Origin: Sporosarcina sp. FSL K6-1508
GTDB lineage: Bacteria > Bacillota > Bacilli > Bacillales_A > Planococcaceae
DNA: 64,000 nucleotides
Direction: 5' to 3'
Assembly (NCBI RefSeq): GCF_038007465.1
Contig: NZ_JBBOXF010000001.1
Coordinates: forward strand, 4,413,001-4,477,000
Positions 9,216-17,403 of the stretch are shown piece by piece (position 1 is the first letter of the stretch; every line of letters starts with the position of its first letter). The translations under genes were made by a program, and so were the position numbers. Below the pieces are notes generated by a model, which ran no database searches, had not been told where the DNA came from, and was given only the letters and a program-made list of their open reading frames with translations.

Positions 9216-10268
9216 TCAGTCCATCATTGATGAAGTTACGTATGCGTGAAGCAGTTGTGCTGATGCTTTTAGCGAATCGATATGTGTCCGTTCCAATGCA
9301 TGTGATGATTCGATGCCTGGACCAAATAATGCATGTTTCACGTCAAAGCCCGCTCGAATTGCAGCTGATGCATCCGAACCGTAAAACGGGTAAATATCAA
9401 GTTTGAACGGAATGTTACCTTCTTTGCAAAGGCCCGTCAAATGTTGTGTCAACGCATAATGATATGGCCCACTTGAATCTTTCGCGCAAATAGATACTGT
9501 GTATTCATCAGAAGTTTGCCCGTCACCAATCGCTCCCATATCGACCGCGATATACTCAACAGTTTCAACTGGAATATTAGAGTTACCACCATAACCAATT
9601 TCTTCATTGTTAGATATATAGAAATGCGTCGTATGCGGAAGTTTAACCCCTTCTTCTTTCAATGAACGAATCAGACCAAGCAACAGCGCGGTACTCGCTT
9701 TATCATCAAGATGACGCGACTTAATGAAACCGCTGTCCGTCGCTTCAAAACGCGGATCAAATGATACAAAATCCCCCACTTCAATACCTAGTGCACGAGT
9801 TCCAGCTGCATCGGTTACTTTCTCATCAATACGAACTTCGATATTTACCGCGCTTCGTTCTGCAGTCCCAGCGTTTTTATAAACATGAACAGTAGTCTGG
9901 TGCATAAGGATTGTTCCACGAACTTCTTTCCCTGACGCCGTATGAATGAGGCAGTATTCTCCTTCAACCGCGTTCCAATTGAAGCCGCCAATCATTGTCA
10001 ACTTCAAGCGACCATCGCTCTTAACTTCTTTCACCATCGCCCCAAGCGTATCGGTATGCGCTGTAAGCAGGCGATGGCGCGTTGAATCTGCCCCTTCAAT
10101 CGTTGCGATGATTGCCCCTTTGTTTGTTTTCTTATGAGTTACCCCAATTTCATCGAGTTCCTCCGCTATCAGCCCCATCACTTTTTCCGTATAACCTGAT
10201 GGACTTGGTGTCTCCACAAGCCTTTTTAGTAGTTCAACAATACGTTTTTCATCAAATGTTGTCGTCAT
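9216..10268 (-). CDS. M42-family metallo-aminopeptidase
   Basis: A 350-residue co-catalytic metallopeptidase of the M42 family (glutamyl aminopeptidase/FrvX type, like B. subtilis YsdC/YtoP). Metal-binding and catalytic signatures are visible: TAHTDTLG, KSRHLDDKAS, SNNEEIGYGGNS, AVDMGAIGDG and a late ESSHALERTH histidine segment. It cleaves N-terminal residues from peptides in the cytoplasm. It is the first gene of a likely two-gene unit with murE, with only 13 bases between them. A functional link between the two is not established. Confidence 0.9.
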   Translation of the reverse strand: MTTTFDEKRIVELLKRLVETPSPSGYTEKVMGLIAEELDEIGVTHKKTNKGAIIATIEGADSTRHRLLTAHTDTLGAMVKEVKSDGRLKLTMIGGFNWNAVEGEYCLIHTASGKEVRGTILMHQTTVHVYKNAGTAERSAVNIEVRIDEKVTDAAGTRALGIEVGDFVSFDPRFEATDSGFIKSRHLDDKASTALLLGLIRSLKEEGVKLPHTTHFYISNNEEIGYGGNSNIPVETVEYIAVDMGAIGDGQTSDEYTVSICAKDSSGPYHYALTQHLTGLCKEGNIPFKLDIYPFYGSDASAAIRAGFDVKHALFGPGIESSHALERTHIDSLKASAQLLHAYVTSSMMD

Positions 10269-10360
10269 TTCTATTTCCCCTCTCTCGCGTCAAAATATGT
10301 AATTCAATCCCAATGTCGAATCATGTATGATAAGTATAAAGTAATGTTATGAGGTGCCTA

Positions 10361-11932
10361 ATGAAAGATTCGACAATCGTCCATTCACGCAATATGTTTA
10401 TTATACTTTTTTTTGCTCCTAGCGTCACCGTACATCTTCTCACGTCACTTTTTTTAGGTTTTTATAGCGCAATGATTTCAGCCCTTATCGGATTGTTCAT
10501 CATTACTGTGCTGATTGCCCTTTATAAATCGGGTATGAATTCTCTTACTTTTCGAATCCCTCTAATAATTGGGTACTTTTTATATATATTTATTTCAAAC
10601 TTAGTAAATCCTGATATAGTAAACTTATTTTATCTTATCTTCCCTGTCGCCTTAGTCGCAATCTACAATATCACTTGGTTAAACATACTGATTATGGTCA
10701 TCACGGGTATAGAAGTGTTTGTTTTATTTTACTTATTCAGTCCAATTTATAAATCAGTGGATGAAACTCAATTACTCCCCAATATAGCTTTCATTTTTAG
10801 CTTGGCAGTGGTCCTTTGCCTACTATATACTTTCAGAATCACACCTGAATGGAACAATATCTTCAAGGAAAAAAAGAAGATGGATGTTTTGCTCACATCA
10901 AAAAAAGGCTATCTCGATCTCTTTTTTGAACATACAGAAGACGCAATCGCCGTACTAGATCTCGACCAGAATATTGTCGCAATCAATCCGGCATTTGAAA
11001 GAATGTATGGCTGGAAGCGAGCCGAATGTATCGGTCACTCGCCGCGATTATACCCGAGCTCTGAAGATGTGACAACTGCAGAAAGAACTCGGAAAGTTTT
11101 GGAAGGGAAAAGCTATCACTTTCTGCGGACGAAGGAAATGAAGAAAGATGGGACTGTATTTGACGCCGAACTTACATTAGCGCCTATCTATGATGCTGAA
11201 CAAAAATTAGTGGCTACGTCCTTCATTGCACGTGACATTACACTAAAATTACAAACCGAACAGCTCGAAATCGATACAGAAAAACTAAAAGCAATTGGTG
11301 CAATTGCAGCAGGCGTCGCCCACGAAGTGAGAAATCCGATGACATCGATTTATGGCTTCGTCCAGATGATGAACGCTGATCCAGCGAATCCATATCGGAC
11401 CTACACAGAAATCATGTCCAGCGAAATAAACCGCATTGATTTAATTGTCAGCGAGTTTCTTTCACTATCAAAACCGAATTTGAAAACTTACTCCGAGTTT
11501 CACATTGAAATCCTACTTAGAGGCATAGTAACAATGTTCGAAACCGAATTTAAGAATCGCTCAATTTTCTGCGATGTGCAGATTCAAAAAAACTGTTCAT
11601 TGATAAGTGGCAATGAGGATGGGTTGAAACAAGTCTTCATAAATCTTTTTAAAAATGCATGTGAGGCGCTCCTGAAAAATGGCATTATTAACGTCATTGT
11701 CACTTTTCAAGACAAAACGGTTACCATTATTATCCGTGACAACGGTCCGGGGATGAATCAAGAAACGCTAGAAAAACTATACGAACCATTTTATACAACG
11801 AAAAACGAAGGCACCGGGCTTGGGATGCTCATTACAAAAAAGATTATTGTCGATCAGGGCGGGACGATAACCGTGACCAGCAAGAAGAATATAGGAACTG
11901 AAACGACGATTATATTACCCATAAATCATTAA
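10361..11932 (+). CDS. Membrane PAS sensor histidine kinase, sporulation-kinase-like
   Basis: Five or six hydrophobic segments fill the first 160 residues. Next comes a PAS domain (YLDLFFEHTEDAIAVLDLDQ onward) and a kinase core with GVAHEVRNPMTSIYGF as the phospho-accepting His, NLFKNACEAL as N box, DNGPGM and GTGLGM as ATP lid. The His box and PAS match the KinA-E/sporulation class, which feed the Spo0 phosphorelay. No response regulator is adjacent, as is usual for that class. GAGGTG is spaced 5 bases from ATG 10361; an in-frame ATG at 10349 lacks a ribosome site. Which kinase it equals is uncertain. Confidence 0.82.
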   Translation: MKDSTIVHSRNMFIILFFAPSVTVHLLTSLFLGFYSAMISALIGLFIITVLIALYKSGMNSLTFRIPLIIGYFLYIFISNLVNPDIVNLFYLIFPVALVAIYNITWLNILIMVITGIEVFVLFYLFSPIYKSVDETQLLPNIAFIFSLAVVLCLLYTFRITPEWNNIFKEKKKMDVLLTSKKGYLDLFFEHTEDAIAVLDLDQNIVAINPAFERMYGWKRAECIGHSPRLYPSSEDVTTAERTRKVLEGKSYHFLRTKEMKKDGTVFDAELTLAPIYDAEQKLVATSFIARDITLKLQTEQLEIDTEKLKAIGAIAAGVAHEVRNPMTSIYGFVQMMNADPANPYRTYTEIMSSEINRIDLIVSEFLSLSKPNLKTYSEFHIEILLRGIVTMFETEFKNRSIFCDVQIQKNCSLISGNEDGLKQVFINLFKNACEALLKNGIINVIVTFQDKTVTIIIRDNGPGMNQETLEKLYEPFYTTKNEGTGLGMLITKKIIVDQGGTITVTSKKNIGTETTIILPINH

Positions 11933-11934
11933 AA

Positions 11935-11965
11935 AAACCGCCATCCATTATCGGATGAGCGGTTT
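11935..11965. terminator. Bidirectional terminator between kinase and dehydrogenase genes
   Basis: AAACCG...CGGTTT stem with internal CATCC/GGATG pairing. It serves the two convergent genes and overlaps the last codons of the aldehyde dehydrogenase. Confidence 0.75.
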
Positions 11966-13336
11966 CACTATTTTTATTTTATTACCATATGGTGGGAATG
12001 CAAGATTCATCGGTATAGACGTACTTTTTTTCATCATGGACTTTGCGTGTGTAAACGTATCAAAACTTGCTTTGCCATGATATGCACTCATGCCGGAAGA
12101 CCCAACTCCGCCAAAAGGCAAATTGACATTGCCTACGTGGGAAATTGTATCATTAATGCATCCCCCACCAAACGGCAGGTTTTCAATGAAATAATCCGCT
12201 GCTAGCTCATTTTCAGTGAACATATATGCCGCAAGAGGTTTTGGCAACTGACGAATTCTATAAATCGCTTCTCCAAGATTGTCATACGTCAAAATCGGTA
12301 AGACAGGACCAAAAATTTCATCTTCCATAGAAGCGCTATTCCATGAAACATTATCGAGCAATGTTGGTTCAATGAACAGTTCCGAACGGTCAGAAGAGCC
12401 TCCACTAATCACGTGTGCACGGTCTTTCTCAATTATTTCAACCAGCCGATTGAAATGTTTGTCACTGACGATTCTGCCATAGTCCGGACTTTCGGAAACA
12501 TCTTTCCCATAAAATTTCCGGATAGAGATGACCATTTCTTTGATAAGTTTTTCTTTGACGGAATGATGGACGAGTATATAATCCGGCGCAACGCATGTCT
12601 GTCCTGTATTAACAAATTTTCCCCAGACAATTCGTTCAGCCGCCTTTTGTATATCTGCTGTTTGATCGACAAGTGCCGGGCTTTTTCCACCAAGCTCAAG
12701 TGTTATTGGCGTTAACCGTTCAGCTGCTGCTTTCATGATAACTTTCCCAACAGCTACACTGCCTGTGAAGAAAATGTAGTCAAATGGAGCGTGGATAAGT
12801 ACATCTGTCTCTTCGCGCTCCCCTTCTACAACACGGATATAGTCGGCCGGGAATATTTCCGTCAGCATCTTTTTCACAATATTAGCCGTATGAGCAGAGG
12901 TCTCGGATGGTTTTACAATTGCACAATTGCCGCCCGCTATCGCCCCGACAAGCGGCTCCATGACAAGTTGGAACGGATAGTTGAATGGTCCAATGATCAA
13001 TACAGATCCATATGGTTCTCGGACAATGAAACTTTTAGCTGGTTGCAGATGAACAGGTGTCTTCACCGCTTCATCTTCCATCCACTCTTCAAGATGTTTG
13101 ATCATATAGGAAATGCTTGAAAGAACGAAACCAATTTCCGTCACATAGGATTCAAAAGAACTTTTGCGGAGATCCTTATGCAACGCTTCCGTGATTTCTT
13201 TTTCATTGGCGCTAATCGCTTCCTTTAATGTCAAAAGCATCTCTTTACGAAATGCATAGCTCCTTGTTTCGCCTGAAAAGTAAAATGCATGCTGGGAATC
13301 AATCATCGTTTCCACATCTTGTGCAGTAAAGTTCAA
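11948..13336 (-). CDS. Aldehyde dehydrogenase (class 3 type)
   Basis: About 462 residues, NAD(P)-dependent oxidation of aldehydes. Signatures are PFNYPFQLVMEPLVGAIAGG near the cofactor fold, FTGSVAVGK, ELGGKSPALVD with the general-base Glu, and NTGQTCVAPDY with the catalytic Cys. The length and the hydrophobic C-terminus fit the fatty-aldehyde branch (B. subtilis YwdH-like). A strong GGAGGG lies six bases before TTG 13336, which I take as the start. The in-frame ATG at 13366 overlaps no ribosome site. Confidence 0.9.
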   Translation of the reverse strand: MNFTAQDVETMIDSQHAFYFSGETRSYAFRKEMLLTLKEAISANEKEITEALHKDLRKSSFESYVTEIGFVLSSISYMIKHLEEWMEDEAVKTPVHLQPAKSFIVREPYGSVLIIGPFNYPFQLVMEPLVGAIAGGNCAIVKPSETSAHTANIVKKMLTEIFPADYIRVVEGEREETDVLIHAPFDYIFFTGSVAVGKVIMKAAAERLTPITLELGGKSPALVDQTADIQKAAERIVWGKFVNTGQTCVAPDYILVHHSVKEKLIKEMVISIRKFYGKDVSESPDYGRIVSDKHFNRLVEIIEKDRAHVISGGSSDRSELFIEPTLLDNVSWNSASMEDEIFGPVLPILTYDNLGEAIYRIRQLPKPLAAYMFTENELAADYFIENLPFGGGCINDTISHVGNVNLPFGGVGSSGMSAYHGKASFDTFTHAKSMMKKSTSIPMNLAFPPYGNKIKIVKPLIR

Positions 13337-13416
13337 GTTATTCCCTCCATTCTTTTGTACCTTCAATCATAGTTAGAATAGCCGCGAGATGCAAAAATTA
13401 GCACTTTATCCCATAA

Positions 13417-14355
13417 CTACGTTAATAGAAGATCAATCAGCTTTTGTATTTCAAGTCCTTCATCAAATGACACGAGTAGCGCTTCTTTACCATCGACTGC
13501 ATTAACACACTCAGCCGTAAGCGTTTTCACTGTATCGAAGGAAGTCAATATCTCAAAAGGACTGTCTTTTTGTGCAATGCTAAGTTCCGACCAATTGCGC
13601 AGTTTCAGAACACCCTCATCTCCATATACTGTATAGGACAGTTCTTCTTGTTGACCGATTCCCGAAACACCGTTCAAGAAGACCGGAATGTCATTTACTG
13701 TTTTTCCAATCGCAAGGACACTCGTCTCCGCAAGTGATTCATCTTCAGGATAAACCGTTTGGTGCGAGGTAATTGAAAGCTGACCAAACATCCTGTACAT
13801 AAGCTGAAGATAATGCGGGAATACTTCTCTTGTAAAGCCACCTTGTTTTCGCAAAGCAATCCACGGGTTTTGTTGCCATAGACGCGGCCAATGTGGGAAA
13901 TAAGTTTGCAGTTCAATTCGAACAATTTGTCCAATTTCACCTTCTTTAATAAGTTTCATCATATGTCTGACGGACGAACTATACATGAGCGGAAAATGCA
14001 TGGCCGTTTGAATTTCACTGTTCTTCGCAGCCGACGTCATGACTAATCCGTCTTTCGCATCATGTGCCAGCGGTTTTTCACACAGGACATTCAAGCCTTT
14101 TTCAATCGCTTCTATGCTAAGTGCAGCGTGTGCCACTGGGGGAGTGCCGATGTAAATCCAGTCTGGCTTGAGCGCAAGAACTTCCTTATATGAGGATGCT
14201 GCAAATAGTCCGTATGTATCCGCCATCTCGTTAAGACGCTGTTTATTTTCATCAAACAGCGCCACAATTATTGCAGCATCATTGTCCCGCAATTGGTTAA
14301 TAATCCGTTCGCCGACAATTCCCGTACCAACGATGGCAAATGTAGCTTTTTTCAT
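13417..14355 (-). CDS. Gfo/Idh/MocA-family oxidoreductase
   Basis: About 312 residues. The Rossmann start FAIVGTGIVGERII and the motif LCEKPLAHD are diagnostic of this NAD(P)-dependent sugar or inositol dehydrogenase family. The C-terminal half is the alpha/beta substrate domain. ATG 14355 is preceded by AAAGGGG; the longer frame to 14529 runs through the promoter region and is not used. Single gene with no carbohydrate genes nearby, so no substrate can be named. Confidence 0.88.
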   Translation of the reverse strand: MKKATFAIVGTGIVGERIINQLRDNDAAIIVALFDENKQRLNEMADTYGLFAASSYKEVLALKPDWIYIGTPPVAHAALSIEAIEKGLNVLCEKPLAHDAKDGLVMTSAAKNSEIQTAMHFPLMYSSSVRHMMKLIKEGEIGQIVRIELQTYFPHWPRLWQQNPWIALRKQGGFTREVFPHYLQLMYRMFGQLSITSHQTVYPEDESLAETSVLAIGKTVNDIPVFLNGVSGIGQQEELSYTVYGDEGVLKLRNWSELSIAQKDSPFEILTSFDTVKTLTAECVNAVDGKEALLVSFDEGLEIQKLIDLLLT

Positions 14356-14498
14356 TATTATATCCCCTTTCCCACAATTATTTTTAAAATTAAAAAGGAT
14401 AGGCCTTACGATTCCTTTTCGGTCTTTCATGTTTTGTATTATAGCATTGCAGGGAATAGAATGTTCAAACAACAAAGAATCTAAAGGAGGAAATGGAC

Positions 14499-14642
14499 AT
14501 GACAACAACTGACATTTGGTGGGAAACAATATTTGAAGGTAATCTTTCGCTAGGCATTAATAAGGAGCGTCTTGGAGAACTAGAAGAGGAAAGTTTCCTT
14601 TATTTTGATGAGGAACAACAAATGCAGGAGCTGGCACACTGA
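14499..14642 (+). CDS. Small acidic protein, 47 residues, unknown
   Basis: ATG 14499 follows a near-perfect AAAGGAGG ribosome site at a workable spacing, and the frame ends with TGA at 14640-14642. The product begins MTTTDIWWETIFEG and ends in an acidic, Glu/Gln-rich tail. There is no signal peptide or membrane segment. It sits divergently from the oxidoreductase and is followed by a strong terminator. I do not recognise the family. The ribosome site and private terminator suggest a real small gene; a truncated remnant is possible. Confidence 0.55.
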   Translation: MTTTDIWWETIFEGNLSLGINKERLGELEEESFLYFDEEQQMQELAH

Positions 14643-14690
14643 TATTGCTCTTGACCCGCTTGTCAATGACACCGATATTCGACGGACCAT

Positions 14691-14732
14691 AAAACAGCTT
14701 TTCCACGAGGTTAAAATGGAAAAGCTGTTTTT
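14691..14732. terminator. Strong bidirectional terminator
   Basis: A 15-bp perfect stem (AAAACAGCTTTTCCA and its complement) around an 11-base loop, with T on one side and A on the other. It ends the 47-codon gene and the pseudogene that follows on the other strand. Confidence 0.85.
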
Positions 14733-14770
14733 ATATATGAACTTTTCTCGGTTTTCATAAACGTTGAAAA

Positions 14771-15633
14771 CTATTCCAAAGAATTCGTTTCTTCAATACT
14801 ATGCCACAGATAAAGTGCGGCATAACTTAAATACGGTGACCATTCTGGAAAACGAGCAAGTATCTCATCTTGCGTTGGTTTGCGGTCAATCGTCCAGATC
14901 TTTTTCAATGCGTTTTGCAAACCAATATCTGCAAGCGGGAATAAATTCGGGCGCCCCAGGCCGAACATGAGAAAACCTTGTGCAGTCCAAGGACCCACAC
15001 CGCGGTAGGCCACAAGTGTTGAAGTTACTTCTTCATCATCCATTTGTTCGAACTGTATAAGGTCAAGCGTACCTTCTGCAATGGCTTGCGACAGACCGAT
15101 GACATATTCAGCCTTGCGTGTGCTGAACTGCATATCCCGAAGTGCAGTGACGTCAAGCGATGCGATACGTTCAGGGGATGGATAACGCCAGACTCCATCT
15201 AGTTGATCTCCAAATGATTCCACAAAGCGTTTGGTTAACGTATGGGAGAACGACAAATTGAGCTGCTGGTGAATAATACTTTTCATAAGGGTTCCATACA
15301 TTGAAAAACTTTTAATAAGCGGAGTCCCTTCATATTCACTGAAAAGAGGTTCAAGATCTGTGTCAGCAAAATGTGCCTCGATGGCCTCAAGCGATTTATT
15401 AAAATGAAAGATTGATTTAACCTTTTCAATTTGAATTTCATCAATTGCATTTTCTATTGTAAATGCCGGAAGTTGTTTTGTTCCTGTACTTTGGAGCGTA
15501 ATAATATTTCCTTCACCCTCGGAATGCGCACAATTTGATTTGGCAAATCTACCGAATTCACCGGGTCTCCCGCCAACCGGACAATTGCACGATTAAAGTC
15601 ATATTTGAAAGGCAAAGAAAATCGAACGTCGAT
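14771..15633 (-). pseudogene. Broken YfjP/AlkA-type 3-methyladenine DNA glycosylase
   Basis: The C-terminal 176 codons from 15301 down read as a helix-hairpin-helix glycosylase: KSIIHQQLNLSFSHTLT, YRGVGPWTAQGFLMFGLGRP and FPLADIGLQNALKKI, close to B. subtilis YfjP. The same frame stays open upstream to about 15580 (QSTGTKQLPAFTIENAID). The true N-terminal part (FKYDFNRAIVRLAGDPVNSV) is in a different frame, so a shift lies near 15,490-15,520. The N-terminal frame also has no ATG, GTG or TTG where a start is expected: a GGGGAG site is followed by ATC at 15633. Two lesions suggest decay, though sequencing error is possible. Confidence 0.75.
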
Positions 15634-15769
15634 GAGAAACTCCCCCTACTATGTAGTCTTGCTCCCTATTATACTCTTTTTAATAAAACTTCCACAGAAA
15701 GTGTTGACTTCTATTGCAAACTCGCTATAATAGAAAATGTGCAGTAAACAAATACACAATTTAATTCCC

Positions 15770-15842
15770 GGTTCCGTAGCTCAGCTGGGAGAGCACTACC
15801 TCGACAAGGTAGGGGTCGCTGGTTCGAGCCCAGTCGGGACCA
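15770..15842 (+). tRNA. tRNA-Val (GAC), with C instead of U at position 33
   Basis: A 73-base cloverleaf: acceptor GGTTCCG/CGGGACC, D arm, anticodon stem CTACC/GGTAG, loop TCGACAA with anticodon GAC, T arm GCTGG-TTCGAGC-CCAGT and discriminator A. Position 33 is C where nearly all tRNAs have U, and the acceptor has one G-U pair. CCA is not encoded. It stands alone between pseudogenes, so it may be a decaying copy. Confidence 0.8.
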
Positions 15843-15856
15843 TTGGGTGCCAAACC

Positions 15857-15930
15857 CGCAGGAAACCTTTAGGAACAGAGGTTTCTCTATAAAAAAGACG
15901 TTCAGGCCTTGTGCTTGGAGGTCTTTTTTT
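15857..15930 (+). terminator. Weak terminator-like hairpins after tRNA-Val
   Basis: GAAACCT/AGGTTTC forms a short hairpin near 15861-15884. A second weak stem, AAGAC/GTCTT, precedes seven T near 15922-15930. Confidence 0.35.
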
Positions 15931-16038
15931 CTAAAGTATAGCAACAAGAATCCCCTCAACTTCTTCCTCACGTTCAAAGAATTTGGCATTGAGTGCATTT
16001 TTAATCTCTTCTAACTTCGTAAAATTAGTGTTTGTCAT
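15931..16038 (-). pseudogene. 35-codon N-terminal remnant of a MoxR-type AAA+ ATPase
   Basis: ATG 16038 with AAGGGG upstream opens a frame reading MTNTNFTKLEEIKNAL then NAKFFEREEEVEGILVAIL and stops at 15931. The run of helix ending in FFEREEEVEGILVALL is the characteristic segment just before the P-loop of MoxR/RavA ATPases. Everything after it is missing and a hairpin follows directly. I read it as a truncated remnant. An independent small protein is less likely. Confidence 0.5.
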
Positions 16039-16058
16039 TTTAAATAACCCCTTTTTTT

Positions 16059-16506
16059 TTAGTTTAAATAAAAAAGGAAGCAGTTTCTTTTGCAACCTTT
16101 TAATAGTGGGATTGTAGCTTTTTCGTTATTAAGATTACCGAAACAAAACAGAGATTGAAGGATGTACTGGCTTTTCGTCCCAACTGCGAGATGATACTTG
16201 AATCCATACCAAAATAAGTTCTTTCCTTCACTATTCTTCTTTATTCTCCATTTGAGTTGAGTTGGAACAGAGGAACGAAGTACTTTAAGTGATACTTCAA
16301 GTTGGTCTTCATTTTTCATTTCGTAGACTGGGAGGTTCTCCTCTGTATGGAATATAATTCGAAATAATAACTGTTTCCATTACAAAGGATGTACCTGCTC
16401 CTCCTCAGCCAAGCTCATTGATTCCGTTAATTTTCTTATCAGGAAGCTCGAATATGTCCCTAGCTGCTTGGAAAACTCCTCGGCCAGTCTCATGACTTCC
16501 ATCTAA
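16059..16506 (-). pseudogene. Degenerate DDE transposase fragment
   Basis: The frame ending at 16059 reads KWRIKKNSEGKNLFWY and GFKYHLAVGTKSQYILQS, then GNLNNEKATIPLLKG, typical of the central DDE region of IS4/IS1182-like transposases. Read upstream it continues through ENLPVYEMKNEDQLEVS to an in-frame TAA near 16396 and then resumes to about 16506 (MRLAEEFSKQLGTYSSF). Catalytic residues are incomplete and both ends are missing. It belongs to the decay zone around tRNA-Val. Confidence 0.6.
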
Positions 16507-17403
16507 CTAAGACTGGTATGGAGGTAGTTCCATCAATTTCAGCTTGCCATCGACTCGTTTAACTGTGTAAGTAAACTTTTCGGTGATCGTGTCAAACTCC
16601 CTCGTATGGAACAAGGTTCCGTCTTCCAACTTTAACGTAATCACGAATGTATATTCGTCCTTGCTTACTACGGTCTTTTCAAGAATTTCTTTCAGTGTAA
16701 TCTTAGGCAGCAGCTTCAGATACTGATCAAATAACTTCAGCTTGTCATTAGGGTCCGTTTCAGGAAATAAGTTTATGAGTCCTTCGTAACTACCGCCGTA
16801 TAACTCGACCAACTTTGCAGCATCCTGATTAGCGATAGACCGCATATATTGCTCTAACGTATCTTGCGGAATCTCAATGGCATTTTCATTCTTACTCCCC
16901 TCCTGAGAATTTGCTGACGGACTCAAAGTTAATTTCTTTTTCCAAGTTAACTCATTGCCTTCGGAATCTTTGAATAGAAATACAACCTGACCTTCCTCGC
17001 CCTTCATCTCATCCGGATATATGAAACCCGAGAATTGTCCGTCACCACTAATGTAAAATCCATCTTCCCCATTAGCTCCATGTTCAATAGCATCTTGAAC
17101 TGAATTTACAATTAGATTATCCTTGGAAATCCACTGTATTTCGGCTAGCGTGAATCCTTCCGGGACCTGTTTCACTACGAAATCAAAACTATTTCCCTCT
17201 ATCGGTTTTTGAGTCTGATCTATAATAATTAATATTTCATTCTTTGAATCCGCTGAAGCGTCCTCTATTTTGGTCGTATTGTCTTGATTGGTTTCAGATA
17301 GCTGCGTGTCCGATGCTTCAGACTCAGATTTCATGGCACAACCACTAGTCAAAAGAAGCACGCACAGAGCTGAAATGATATAGCTGTATTTTTTGTTATT
17401 CAT
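16507..17403 (-). CDS. Lipoprotein of a two-component operon, unknown function
   Basis: A 298-residue protein starting at ATG 17403 behind GAGGAG. The signal peptide MNNKKYSYIISALCVLLL ends in a lipobox TSGC, so Cys22 should be lipidated and the protein held on the outer membrane face. After a Ser/Asp/Asn-rich linker, residues about 60-180 look like a beta-rich extracellular domain. The C-terminal half (LEQYMRSIANQDAAKLVELYGGSY) resembles a DUF4878/NTF2-like fold. Its start overlaps the kinase stop by eight bases, implying translational coupling. It may be a sensor partner or output of the kinase; that is inference. Confidence 0.8.
   Translation of the reverse strand: MNNKKYSYIISALCVLLLTSGCAMKSESEASDTQLSETNQDNTTKIEDASADSKNEILIIIDQTQKPIEGNSFDFVVKQVPEGFTLAEIQWISKDNLIVNSVQDAIEHGANGEDGFYISGDGQFSGFIYPDEMKGEEGQVVFLFKDSEGNELTWKKKLTLSPSANSQEGSKNENAIEIPQDTLEQYMRSIANQDAAKLVELYGGSYEGLINLFPETDPNDKLKLFDQYLKLLPKITLKEILEKTVVSKDEYTFVITLKLEDGTLFHTREFDTITEKFTYTVKRVDGKLKLMELPPYQS

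Noticed and set aside
15770..15842. Assignment as tRNA-Asp
   Set aside because: The anticodon loop is TCGACAA with GAC as anticodon, which reads Val codons; Asp would need GTC.
15711..15998. 95-codon minus-strand frame across tRNA-Val
   Set aside because: Reads through the tRNA antisense (WSRLGSNQRPLPCRGSA), a classic artefact translation.
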